From the IMG/VR virus record IMGVR_UViG_3300009790_002093, positions 1 to 28,362 of that record: a stretch of DNA of 28,362 nucleotides, one strand, 5' to 3'. Shown piece after piece: positions 22,279 through 28,362 of the stretch. A program made the translations under genes and the position numbers. Each line of letters begins with the position of its first letter. The first letter of the stretch is position 1. The notes under the pieces are model-generated. The model did not search any database. It had not been told where the DNA came from and was given only the letters and a program-made list of their open reading frames with translations. The stretch is from a virus.

Positions 22279-23298
22279 TCATTTCTTATACGCTTGAAAC
22301 GCCATCTTAGCTGATAATCCGGAGTAAGTATTTTCCTCGATGAATAATTTAATATTTGCCATATTATTACGCGCTAAAACTAAGTCATTTAAGTCTTTTT
22401 CTATGACATTATTTGGCCAAATAAAGACATTATAACCTAAGTCTATCGCTTTATGTATTTTGCTATTAATAATTTCAGATCTAGGTTCATTATCATATAT
22501 GATCGTTACTTCTTTTCTATCGATCCATGGTAATTGTTCTAATACTGGAACTAAATCTGAACCACATGCTGCTATTGAATTGTCTAAAAACATACTATCA
22601 AATGGGCCTTCAAAAGCATATATGGGTTTCTTTTTGTCTATTCTATCTAATCCAAATACTCTAGGCTTATCTGGATTTATTATAATAGTAACATATCTTA
22701 TTGTATCACTAGGATCCAAAGATCTTCCTTGGAATCCAAACATGTTACCATATTCGTCCAATAGAGGTATTATAATCCTTCTATCAGGTAATTTTTTAGG
22801 GGGGAGTTTATCTGGTAAGATGGAATTGGTCCACTCTACGAAGTCATCGCAGTATCTCAATATAGCATGAAAAGGATTTGGTATGGATCTCCCTTTAATG
22901 TATTTGTTTGCTCTATGATGTATAGGCAGCTGAGATATTTTCTTCAGTTTTTTGAGTGGACCAATCCCGTGGATGGCGAGTTTGCTTTCTTCTTGGGCAA
23001 AAGTTTCTACATTAGATGTATCGCCTTTCATCTTTTCTAGCATGTATTCCTTATATAATACAGGACCATGCTTCTGTAGAAAGAAATCGAAAGCAGCACT
23101 CCATCCGCAATTATGACACTTATAAAAGTATTGACCTTTATGTTGCATCATATAACCGCGTGCCTTGAATTTGTTCTTCTGAGAATCACCACATTCAGGG
23201 CATCGGAAATTGTATAACTTATCTGTCTTCCGCTTGAATTGCTCAAGCTGATTAGACATTAAATTAATATACTTTTGTTGTAGCCAAAAGTCGGCCAT
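22279..23298 (-). CDS. 61: T4 gp61-type DNA primase
   Basis: A 339-residue primase. The zinc module is RCPECGDS (Cys33, Cys36) and YKCHNCGW (Cys61, Cys64). The TOPRIM domain has YAFEGPFDSMF near residue 230 and VTIIYDNEPRS near residue 270. It makes RNA primers together with the phage helicase (gp41, not in this window). It is the first gene behind a consensus promoter and starts at ATG 23298. Length matches T4 gp61. Confidence 0.92.
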   Translation of the reverse strand: MADFWLQQKYINLMSNQLEQFKRKTDKLYNFRCPECGDSQKNKFKARGYMMQHKGQYFYKCHNCGWSAAFDFFLQKHGPVLYKEYMLEKMKGDTSNVETFAQEESKLAIHGIGPLKKLKKISQLPIHHRANKYIKGRSIPNPFHAILRYCDDFVEWTNSILPDKLPPKKLPDRRIIIPLLDEYGNMFGFQGRSLDPSDTIRYVTIIINPDKPRVFGLDRIDKKKPIYAFEGPFDSMFLDNSIAACGSDLVPVLEQLPWIDRKEVTIIYDNEPRSEIINSKIHKAIDLGYNVFIWPNNVIEKDLNDLVLARNNMANIKLFIEENTYSGLSAKMAFQAYKK

Positions 23299-23324
23299 AC
23301 CACGACTCCATAATATAAAATATT

Positions 23325-23353
23325 ATTATAACTTAAAAATTGGGGGATGTCAA
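23325..23353 (-). promoter_or_regulatory. consensus sigma70-type promoter upstream of primase
   Basis: A perfect TTGACA (23348-23353), 17-base spacer and perfect TATAAT (23325-23330) on the minus strand, 27 bases before ATG 23298. It lies in the 62-base gap after the coiled-coil gene and would drive the replication and nucleotide unit down to the halogenase gene. Confidence 0.88.
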
Positions 23354-23360
23354 CTAGTTT

Positions 23361-23726
23361 TTAATGAAACATGAAATCTAGTATCATAGGTGCTACAAAC
23401 GCGACTAACGTTATTGCACCCATCATATACCATTTCCATTGCTCTAGTGACTTCACTGAATTCATAACTTCTGTATGTGATTTGATTTGCTCTCTTCTAA
23501 GAGCTTCTATATCTTCATGATTATGTTGTAATGCACTCATCATCTGAGTCATTCTTTCATCAAATACATCTTGTCTAGCTTTTAATTGATAACTAACTTC
23601 GGCGAGTTCGGACAATAAGGTTTCGTTACGGAGAATGATGTTCTCATTAAAACGCATCTCGGCTGCGACCGAGTCAACTCTACGTTCTAAATCATTCAGC
23701 TTCTGTACTTGTGTTGGTCCCGCCAT
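23361..23726 (-). CDS. coiled-coil protein with C-terminal membrane anchor (XhlA/holin-like)
   Basis: A 121-residue protein: about 90 residues of charged coiled coil (LERRVDSVAAEMRFNENIIL, IEALRREQIKSHTEVM), then SLEQWKWYMMGAITLVAFVA as a single tail-anchor helix. The layout, with a W-x-W before the anchor, resembles XhlA-type haemolysin/holin proteins. It lies two genes downstream of the lipase and spanins, so a role in lysis is plausible, but it could be an unrelated tail-anchored protein. AAGGAAATTAA precedes ATG 23726. Confidence 0.65.
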   Translation of the reverse strand: MAGPTQVQKLNDLERRVDSVAAEMRFNENIILRNETLLSELAEVSYQLKARQDVFDERMTQMMSALQHNHEDIEALRREQIKSHTEVMNSVKSLEQWKWYMMGAITLVAFVAPMILDFMFH

Positions 23727-23922
23727 TTAATTTCCTTCTTAAAGAATTTACTTCATCAACCAATTCTGCTTGACGCTTATAGCTATCATACAATTGTTCT
23801 TGTATTTCGGCAATAGTCGCCTTTAATTGTCTGGTATCTGATTCATGACGACTAGATGCCTGGAGCATCATTCTTCGATACTCTTCGGCTTGACCTCCAA
23901 GGGTTTCTCGGTGTCCTTTCAC
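23692..23922 (-). CDS. small coiled-coil protein
   Basis: A 76-residue helical protein (RQLKATIAEIQEQLYDSYKR, VDEVNSLRRKLNGG) with no membrane segment. The start is uncertain: GTG 23922 lacks a good ribosome binding site, and two adjacent ATG codons (about residues 18-19) are alternatives. It overlaps the tail-anchored coiled-coil gene by 35 bases; their coiled coils might interact. Family unknown. Confidence 0.5.
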   Translation of the reverse strand: MKGHRETLGGQAEEYRRMMLQASSRHESDTRQLKATIAEIQEQLYDSYKRQAELVDEVNSLRRKLNGGTNTSTEAE

Positions 23923-23943
23923 TTAAGGTTATTCTCTTATTAC

Positions 23944-24723
23944 TTAGTTATCTATTAACGAATTGTCTACTAGTTCCACATATTTATCAATACTATGATC
24001 TGCAACGAAATCAAAGAAATTACCTTTCTTTATTGCATGCCATGTTCCTGTCCAGAAGCACTCTGTCTTCTTCCAAAAACCAGGATTTTGATAACAATTA
24101 TCCAAGTGGTCGTAGTATACACATTCCCCAGTGTGACTATAGAATGCCCATGATGGTGGGATCCTAGTCACTACGTCATTGTTGTTCACAAATCGGTAAT
24201 GTTTAATATTATTATCTAATAAAGTCTGGAACTTTGCACCCCCAACTCTTGGAGATCCATAAGTAAATAAACCATCTACTTTATCAGAACCTAATCTAGA
24301 AGCAAATACTGTTGCCATAGCGGCACCTAATGAATGACCTGTTAGAATATACTTCTTATATAAAGACTTATATTTTATTTTCTTCATCCATGCTTCTATA
24401 TCGTCTTGAACTTTATCAACTTCAGTTTGAAATCCTTCATGGACCTGAGCTTTATTTGAAGCTTCAGATTGGTCTTTCCAGAATTTTAAATCTGCAGTTA
24501 TGTCATTCAACTTATCAGGTTGTGTTCCTCTAAATGCGATATAAGCATTTTTATCTTTTGTTGCGCACACTACTTGAGCTCCATTGTCATCAATGAACTT
24601 AACGTTTTTGAATCCTTCGGATCTAAGTAATCTTGCACATGAATCATTATATACTACTTTGGATAACTTTACAGTGACTAGAGCGTCTTCATAAACTTCT
24701 TTATCAATTATAAATCTACTCAT
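23944..24723 (-). CDS. class 3 lipase (alpha/beta hydrolase)
   Basis: A 259-residue lipase. The oxyanion strand is YIAFRGTQP (64-67 FRGT), the nucleophile elbow is GHSLGAA with Ser131, the acid is Asp183 in NNNDVVTRIPP, and the His is His243 in FVADHSIDKYV, giving a complete Ser-Asp-His triad. No signal peptide is present. The family cleaves lipid esters such as triglycerides and phospholipids. It shares an ATGA overlap with the o-spanin gene, so expression with lysis proteins is likely; it may attack host membrane lipid. Triad positions are read from sequence, substrate inferred. Confidence 0.88.
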   Translation of the reverse strand: MSRFIIDKEVYEDALVTVKLSKVVYNDSCARLLRSEGFKNVKFIDDNGAQVVCATKDKNAYIAFRGTQPDKLNDITADLKFWKDQSEASNKAQVHEGFQTEVDKVQDDIEAWMKKIKYKSLYKKYILTGHSLGAAMATVFASRLGSDKVDGLFTYGSPRVGGAKFQTLLDNNIKHYRFVNNNDVVTRIPPSWAFYSHTGECVYYDHLDNCYQNPGFWKKTECFWTGTWHAIKKGNFFDFVADHSIDKYVELVDNSLIDN

Positions 24724-25232
24724 TTCTTTATCTCTGCACCAATGGCTGGTTCGCCATTGATAGTTACTGTTCTATAATAAACTACAACTTCTTGAACTTC
24801 TCTAATATACCTTCTAAGTTCTTGCATATTGAAAGCCATTAGTTCATAGTCTTCAACGGATATAGCCATAAAGACTACATCACCATTATTTTTCTTTTGT
24901 ACATCTTCTAGAAACCTATCTAGATATGTATAGCCTTCTGGCCAATCATTTTCTTTACCAAGATCACATACCCAAACTCCATCAATTTTTTGTCTAGGTC
25001 TTTTACCTTCCTCATTCTTTACACAAGGATTAGGGATCTTAGCAGAAGAGACAACATGCCAGTAAGGATCTTTAAGATCAATAGCCCTAGGCATTGTAGG
25101 GTGTATAATATCGATCTGTATTGGTTTAGAAGATACTTCTATCTTCTTTTCACCTAATATCGAACAACCACTAATTGTTAGGGTTAATATCGGCGCTAGG
25201 ATTATCCAGCGAATCCAATTCTTTGCTATCAT
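24720..25232 (-). CDS. outer-membrane lipoprotein, o-spanin (Rz1-like) candidate
   Basis: A 170-residue protein with a lipoprotein signal: basic start, hydrophobic stretch and lipobox ISGC with Cys23 (residues 20-23). The body has YWHVVSSAKIPNP and a helical end (YELMAFNMQELRRYIREV). Its first 62 bases overlap the N-terminal-anchor coiled-coil gene, the classic overlap of i-spanin and o-spanin genes. It is longer than typical Rz1, so a two-component spanin is probable but unproven. The stop forms ATGA with the lipase gene. Confidence 0.7.
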   Translation of the reverse strand: MIAKNWIRWIILAPILTLTISGCSILGEKKIEVSSKPIQIDIIHPTMPRAIDLKDPYWHVVSSAKIPNPCVKNEEGKRPRQKIDGVWVCDLGKENDWPEGYTYLDRFLEDVQKKNNGDVVFMAISVEDYELMAFNMQELRRYIREVQEVVVYYRTVTINGEPAIGAEIKK

Positions 25233-25566
25233 TTTCTATACTCTCAAATACGGCTGATGTTTGTTCATTAGCCCTTGTCTCTATCATACCTGGTTTTGCT
25301 ATAGCTAATTTATTTAAATTATGCCTTCTGAATATATCCAAGTATCCATTCATCTCAGCTTCTATCTGAGCATTTTTGGATGCTAATTGATTCAAGGCTT
25401 TACCTTGATTCTCATAGCTTTCTTTCATTACTGCTATAGCTTCTTCTTGTTGAACAATTGAAGTCTCTAGCTTAATATTATTTTGTTTAAGTGTTTCATT
25501 TTCAGAATATAACCAGAAACACGCTAAACCTAAAATTAACGTAATACCTATTAATATTTGCTGCAT
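25171..25566 (-). CDS. inner-membrane coiled-coil protein, i-spanin (Rz-like) candidate
   Basis: A 131-residue protein with one N-terminal membrane helix (MQQILIGITLILGLACFWLY) and a long periplasmic coiled coil (ETSIVQQEEAIAVMKESYEN, NQLASKNAQIEAEM), ending in an Asn/Asp-rich tail. This is the layout of i-spanins, which bridge the periplasm to an outer-membrane lipoprotein to fuse the membranes at lysis. It starts at ATG 25566 through TAATG and overlaps the lipoprotein gene by 62 bases. Confidence 0.72.
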   Translation of the reverse strand: MQQILIGITLILGLACFWLYSENETLKQNNIKLETSIVQQEEAIAVMKESYENQGKALNQLASKNAQIEAEMNGYLDIFRRHNLNKLAIAKPGMIETRANEQTSAVFESIENDSKELDSLDNPSADINPNN

Positions 25567-25826
25567 TAGTCTATTTCCTCCAACATATAATCCATAGGTG
25601 TTGCTGTTCTAAGTTCGACTTTTCTACCATTCATTTGTTTAAATTTCATATGTTTGGGACCAATCTTATAGAACTTTCTCACCTCAAATTTCTTTTCAAG
25701 CACATCTATTATCTCACCTTCATGATTATATTGATTGTGAGACACGTATAGATACTGATGCTTCTCAAACCAGCTCAGTATCCAACGCCAGAAATTACTT
25801 AGTTGTAGTTTTAGCTTTGCTAGCAT
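25566..25826 (-). CDS. conserved hypothetical protein
   Basis: An 86-residue protein with a Trp-rich amphipathic N-terminus (LQLSNFWRWILSWFEKHQYL) and a beta-like body (LEKKFEVRKFYKIGPKHMKF, RKVELRTATPMDYML). No family is recognised. AGGA lies 4 bases before ATG 25826, which is 11 bases after the stop of the 184-residue gene; the AT-hook frame overlaps its start by 32 bases. Confidence 0.65.
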   Translation of the reverse strand: MLAKLKLQLSNFWRWILSWFEKHQYLYVSHNQYNHEGEIIDVLEKKFEVRKFYKIGPKHMKFKQMNGRKVELRTATPMDYMLEEID

Positions 25827-26070
25827 TCTTCCTAGGTCTACCCCTTCCGCGCTTCGGCTGCTTCTTGCCAGATGCGCTGGAACTCTTCGAAGCCGATGAT
25901 TTTCCTCGGGGCTTCGCTTTGGTTTTGCTCTTTGTACTTCTTGGCTTTCTTTTTGGTGACTTTGACGTCGTCGCTGCCACGGACTCCGAAGCCGGCGATG
26001 TCGCCTGAGCCTGCTGTGTTGACGATGGCTGATTCAACCAATTCCAACACTTCTTTATCCATGATATCAT
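25795..26070 (-). CDS. AT-hook, Lys/Arg/Ser-rich basic protein encoded inside another gene
   Basis: A 91-residue frame from ATG 26070 (AGGAG lies 8 bases upstream; an ATG at 26088 is also in frame) to TAA 25795, almost wholly inside the 184-residue gene in another frame. The N-terminus is an amphipathic helix (MISWIKKCWNWLNQ), then a Ser/Ala/Lys-rich linker, and a near-perfect AT-hook KRGRGRPRK, so it would bind AT-rich DNA in the minor groove. The region is GC-rich compared with the rest of the window, and the host gene's codons become C- or G-ending just here, as expected if two frames are constrained. Still not proven to be translated. Confidence 0.5.
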   Translation of the reverse strand: MISWIKKCWNWLNQPSSTQQAQATSPASESVAATTSKSPKRKPRSTKSKTKAKPRGKSSASKSSSASGKKQPKRGRGRPRKNASKAKTTTK

Positions 26071-26392
26071 TTTCAATCTCCTCTTCATGATATTGTTGCC
26101 AGTCCTCTTTTATCAAATACAAAGCCGCAGCGTAACTGGCTATTCTGCTTCTTCCGCCTGGTATTTTTTCTAGTAATTTTTTTAATTTTAAGACCAATAA
26201 ATCAAATTTGCCGAATGCATTTCTTTGGGATACTTTTGTACGATCTCTTGCTTTGATTAGGATCTTACCTTTATCGTCGATAACCCCTTCTGCATAAGCT
26301 GGCCATGAAGAAAATGGCATTGCCAATCTCTTTAAAAATTGGTAAACCATGAACAGGTTTACTATTTGGCCTTCTTGTAATTCTTGTTTCAT
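25838..26392 (-). CDS. conserved T4-like phage protein
   Basis: A 184-residue protein with segments that recall conserved proteins of T4-like marine phages: FLKRLAMPFSSWPAYAEGVI, KIPGGRSRIASYAAALYLIK and VNTAGSGDIAGFGVRGSD. I do not know its function; genes of this type lie near virion genes. The start at ATG 26392 has an ATGA overlap with the preceding stop. Codon use is A/T-ending in the first two thirds and C/G-ending in the last third, where the AT-hook frame overlaps. Confidence 0.72.
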   Translation of the reverse strand: MKQELQEGQIVNLFMVYQFLKRLAMPFSSWPAYAEGVIDDKGKILIKARDRTKVSQRNAFGKFDLLVLKLKKLLEKIPGGRSRIASYAAALYLIKEDWQQYHEEEIENDIMDKEVLELVESAIVNTAGSGDIAGFGVRGSDDVKVTKKKAKKYKEQNQSEAPRKIIGFEEFQRIWQEAAEARKG

Positions 26393-26781
26393 TTCAGATC
26401 TCTTAATCTATCTACTATTATTCTATCCGGAACTATTTCAGCTGTAAATACATCCTCACAAGGTAATCCTATTTGATATACCCTTTCAGGTAAACAATTA
26501 AGGATTTCTAAGAAAGGTAGTATTTCAGGATAATACTCTTGAAGTTTCAAAAATATTAACCGTGTTCCAGCCTCTTGACCAAAAACATTGTATATGAGAA
26601 TTATGTGATTTAATATTAAACGTTCTTTTAATACACCAGTATCTCTATACTTGTTTATAAGTCTTTTAATATACTTGAATCTTTTTAAATCATCATAAAA
26701 TTCGACAACGTCTGAACAACCAGGATTGTCATAGTGCTTTGCTGCATAGAGCATTGCGTTCGCTTCGTTTAATTGATCCAT
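26389..26781 (-). CDS. conserved hypothetical T4-like phage protein
   Basis: A 130-residue helical protein (NAMLYAAKHYDNPGCSDVVE, RFKYIKRLINKYRDTGVLKE, RLILNHIILIYNVFGQEAGT) that resembles, from memory, a family widespread near structural genes of T4-like marine phages. No enzymatic motif. GGAGAT lies 8 bases before ATG 26781, but it can be sequestered by an upstream ATCTCC (see the regulatory feature), so expression may be limited to late transcripts. Confidence 0.7.
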   Translation of the reverse strand: MDQLNEANAMLYAAKHYDNPGCSDVVEFYDDLKRFKYIKRLINKYRDTGVLKERLILNHIILIYNVFGQEAGTRLIFLKLQEYYPEILPFLEILNCLPERVYQIGLPCEDVFTAEIVPDRIIVDRLRDLK

Positions 26782-26789
26782 AATATATT

Positions 26790-26819
26790 ATCTCCTTTTA
26801 TATATTTAGGAGATTTATA
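26790..26819 (-). promoter_or_regulatory. late promoter candidate with Shine-Dalgarno-sequestering hairpin
   Basis: On the minus strand TATAAATC (26812-26819) overlaps ATCTCC (26809-26814), which can pair perfectly with the ribosome binding site GGAGAT (26790-26795) across a 13-base loop. A transcript starting a few bases after the TATAAATC element would lack the ATCTCC arm and leave the site free, while read-through RNA would be blocked. T4 gene e is an established example of this logic. Confidence 0.55.
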
Positions 26820-26822
26820 AAG

Positions 26823-27437
26823 TTAGATAGCACTTAATGCTACTTTCTTAATTTCTGTATTGGATACCGCTATATAGACATTGTTTGAATCATACCAAGA
26901 ATCACCCTGCACATAAGCAAAGGTGCTATTCACATAGCTACTATTTGATGGAGTAGCTTGAGTTGTATAGTTGAGTTTTAATACTCGAACAGTATTAAAA
27001 GCCGGGTTTTGTAATTTCGCTTCATTGGTTGATAATGATATAATCGGTTCCCCGTTTCCGTTTAATGCAACGTTAGCTAATAAAGATCCACCTACACTTA
27101 AATTTAAAGTGTGACCATTAGCTGTAACATTAGCATCAGTTGATGAAGTAGCAATAGTATTAGCATAAGGGGCAGCGTTACTCTGAGTAGTAATTCTCTC
27201 GTTTTCTACCTTATATGTTTTTACTGATGGTGCTTCTAATGATATAGTTAAAGTATTACCAGCTATACTGGCTGAAACCCCGTTACTAACACTTGTGCCA
27301 AGAGATCCAAAAAAGTTATTTACTGTAACCTTTTTGGACTCTATGGAAGATGTGTTTGCAGGATTATCTACTACTAATAATAGGTCATCACCAGTAACTG
27401 TAGTTGTGGCTGTTAGCTCACTAATCTTAGTTGCCAT
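26823..27437 (-). CDS. virion structural protein, tail-fibre/adaptor-like
   Basis: A 204-residue, beta-rich, Ser/Thr/Asn-rich protein beginning MATKISELTATTTVTGDDLL and VVDNP, a common opening of marine T4-like fibre or adaptor proteins, with repeats of short strands such as VSASIAGNTLTISLEAP and LNLSVGGSLLANVALNGNGE. The C-terminal region (YVQGDSWYDSNNVYIAVSN) resembles a head-like end of fibre proteins. Precise virion location is unknown. ATG 27437. Confidence 0.7.
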   Translation of the reverse strand: MATKISELTATTTVTGDDLLLVVDNPANTSSIESKKVTVNNFFGSLGTSVSNGVSASIAGNTLTISLEAPSVKTYKVENERITTQSNAAPYANTIATSSTDANVTANGHTLNLSVGGSLLANVALNGNGEPIISLSTNEAKLQNPAFNTVRVLKLNYTTQATPSNSSYVNSTFAYVQGDSWYDSNNVYIAVSNTEIKKVALSAI

Positions 27438-27455
27438 TATTTATTTCCTATTGTA

Positions 27456-27929
27456 TTAACTATCTGCAAATTCTGTATCGTCACCAGCATCGCCTGATAT
27501 TGAAGATCCAGCAACAAGTACTTCATATTGTACTCGTCCTGATCTACCACCTGAACCGGCTGTTCGTCTAACCCAACCTGCATGTCCTGCACCTTGTGTT
27601 ACTCCGGCTTCAGTAGTGTCGACACCAAATACGTTATTTGCGTCGGCTCCAACTTCAGAAGCTGAGACTGATATAGGCTTTTCAGATATGGTGTAGTTAT
27701 TCCCTGCTCCAACAGCTGTAATTGTAGCTCCTAGTGTTCCTGCAACAACTTTACAAGCAGTATTAGAAGTAATAGAAATAATTCTATGCTCCTTATTATT
27801 TGCTTTTATATAATCTCCAATTTTAGATTCTGTCTGAAACTTTGTTGAAGATCCTGTTACATTCCCATTAGCAACTATTGTCACAGTACCTGTGGAAGTC
27901 TTGTCGTCTTTGTTACCCCATAAGGCCAT
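27456..27929 (-). CDS. conserved virion structural protein (MALWGNKD family)
   Basis: A 157-residue protein that starts MALWGNKDDKTSTGTVTIVA and continues with an SH3-like strand run (KIGDYIKANNKEHRIISITS), ISEKPISVSASEVGA and a C-terminal HAGWVRRTAGSGGRSGRVQY, EVLVAGSSISGDAGDDTEF. This pattern is common, often in several copies, in marine T4-like phages and is usually classed as virion structural. Function not specified. AGGAG lies a few bases before ATG 27929. Confidence 0.75.
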   Translation of the reverse strand: MALWGNKDDKTSTGTVTIVANGNVTGSSTKFQTESKIGDYIKANNKEHRIISITSNTACKVVAGTLGATITAVGAGNNYTISEKPISVSASEVGADANNVFGVDTTEAGVTQGAGHAGWVRRTAGSGGRSGRVQYEVLVAGSSISGDAGDDTEFADS

Positions 27930-27960
27930 GATACGTCTCCTAAATTAATTCTGTATACTA

Positions 27961-27968
27961 TATTTATC
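27961..27968 (-). promoter_or_regulatory. T4-type late promoter candidate
   Basis: The minus strand reads GATAAATATAG 32 bases before ATG 27929 and matches seven of eight bases of TATAAATA. It overlaps the stop of the upstream gene by one base and precedes a virion gene, as expected for a late element. Confidence 0.5.
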
Positions 27969-28351
27969 TAATCTTTTATTTGGTCCGCCACACGCTTCAA
28001 ATGATTGTGTGACTTCGAAATAGCAACTCTCAATTTCCTTTTATGAATAGGTTTCATACTAGGATGATCGTGTGCCTTTAAGATCTTACCTATGTGCTTC
28101 GGATGTACTTTTGAAGTATGGCTTCGGAATTTAATATCCTTATTGCCTTTCAAATCCTGTGCACTTCTTAATTGCATAATAATATGACCTTCAGAATCGG
28201 TTCCATGTCCTTTCTTAGGTCTTCCTCTATCTCCAGCAACTTCTTGTATATCAAAGTCACTAAACGATTTCAATTCTATTTTTTCTGGGGTGTAATCCAT
28301 AGATTGCTTTACTACTTTATTGAGTAGAGCAGCTCTAGCCATTTCACCCAT
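27968..28351 (-). CDS. hypothetical basic protein, possibly truncated at the window edge
   Basis: A 127-residue reading from ATG 28351 (a second ATG at 28342 gives MARAALLNKVVKQ). The frame stays open to the window edge, so the true start may lie outside. The product is basic and His-rich (KAHDHPSMKPIHKRKLRVAI, SKSHNHLKRVADQIKD) with an EGHIIMQLRSAQDL strand. I recognise no family. Its position before virion genes suggests a structural or assembly role. Confidence 0.6.
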   Translation of the reverse strand: MGEMARAALLNKVVKQSMDYTPEKIELKSFSDFDIQEVAGDRGRPKKGHGTDSEGHIIMQLRSAQDLKGNKDIKFRSHTSKVHPKHIGKILKAHDHPSMKPIHKRKLRVAISKSHNHLKRVADQIKD

Positions 28352-28362
28352 ATATTTTTTTG

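Noticed and set aside
22460-22870. Plus-strand open frame opposite the primase gene
   Set aside because: It lies within the well-supported TOPRIM region of primase and shows no family features of its own.
1-28362. CRISPR arrays, insertion sequences, transposases, integrase or attachment sites
   Set aside because: I saw no regularly spaced direct repeats, transposase or integrase motifs, or terminal inverted repeats on reading the window; distant repeats could be missed by eye.

Overview
The window is a stretch of a T4-like myovirus genome, most likely a marine phage of the broad cyanophage/pelagiphage type. The evidence is a T4-type replication and nucleotide set (gp61-like primase, RNase H/flap nuclease, class Ia ribonucleotide reductase NrdA/NrdB, glutaredoxin), virion proteins of a kind common in marine T4-like phages, AT-rich composition (roughly one third G+C by eye), and tightly packed genes all on the minus strand with ATGA, TAATG or TAATATG junctions. 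I see no photosynthesis genes, so a heterotrophic marine Gram-negative host, perhaps an alphaproteobacterium, is more likely than a cyanobacterium. The host is inference.

Transcription runs from high to low coordinates. (1) 28362-25800: virion-type proteins and small conserved phage proteins. Late-promoter-like octamers lie at 27961 and 26812. An anti-Shine-Dalgarno hairpin precedes the gene at 26781. A basic AT-hook ORF is encoded inside another gene near 25800-26070. (2) 25566-23361: a lysis-like block with overlapping i-spanin and o-spanin genes, a class 3 lipase, and two coiled-coil proteins, one with a C-terminal membrane anchor. (3) 23353-15522: a consensus sigma70-type promoter drives primase, SNase-like nuclease, nrdA, a PRMT-like methyltransferase, nrdB, a zinc ribbon, a small PD-(D/E)XK nuclease, two membrane microproteins and a flavin-dependent halogenase homologue.

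(4) 15530-6873: a second promoter leads into a P-loop-like protein, an outer-membrane beta-barrel candidate, a 2OG-Fe(II) oxygenase-like protein, a full-length sodium/solute symporter, a sulfotransferase-like protein, a SAM methyltransferase, glutaredoxin, a GT-B glycosyltransferase, several unknowns, and the Fe-S assembly pair IscA and IscU. (5) 6876-4665: a consensus promoter precedes RNase H, a DUF6433-like protein and a GT-A-like glycosyltransferase. (6) 4642-1: another promoter precedes a HAD phosphatase, small proteins, tRNA-Ala(UGC), an FmdB-like protein, a PD-(D/E)XK nuclease, a metallopeptidase, the SleB-type endolysin and a truncated sugar epimerase.

The most notable content is the run of tailoring, transport and envelope genes at 11269-16763. 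Next come the PRMT-like gene between nrdA and nrdB, the lipase next to the spanins, the tRNA embedded in an open membrane-protein frame, the dual-coded AT-hook region, and a T4 gene e-like arrangement of late promoter and hairpin at 26790-26819. Several small genes (3625-3777, 7292-7432, 7987-8106, 16765-16827, 16829-16996, 17299-17457) were found by reading the sequence between the longer genes. No stretch above 300 bases lacks a gene.
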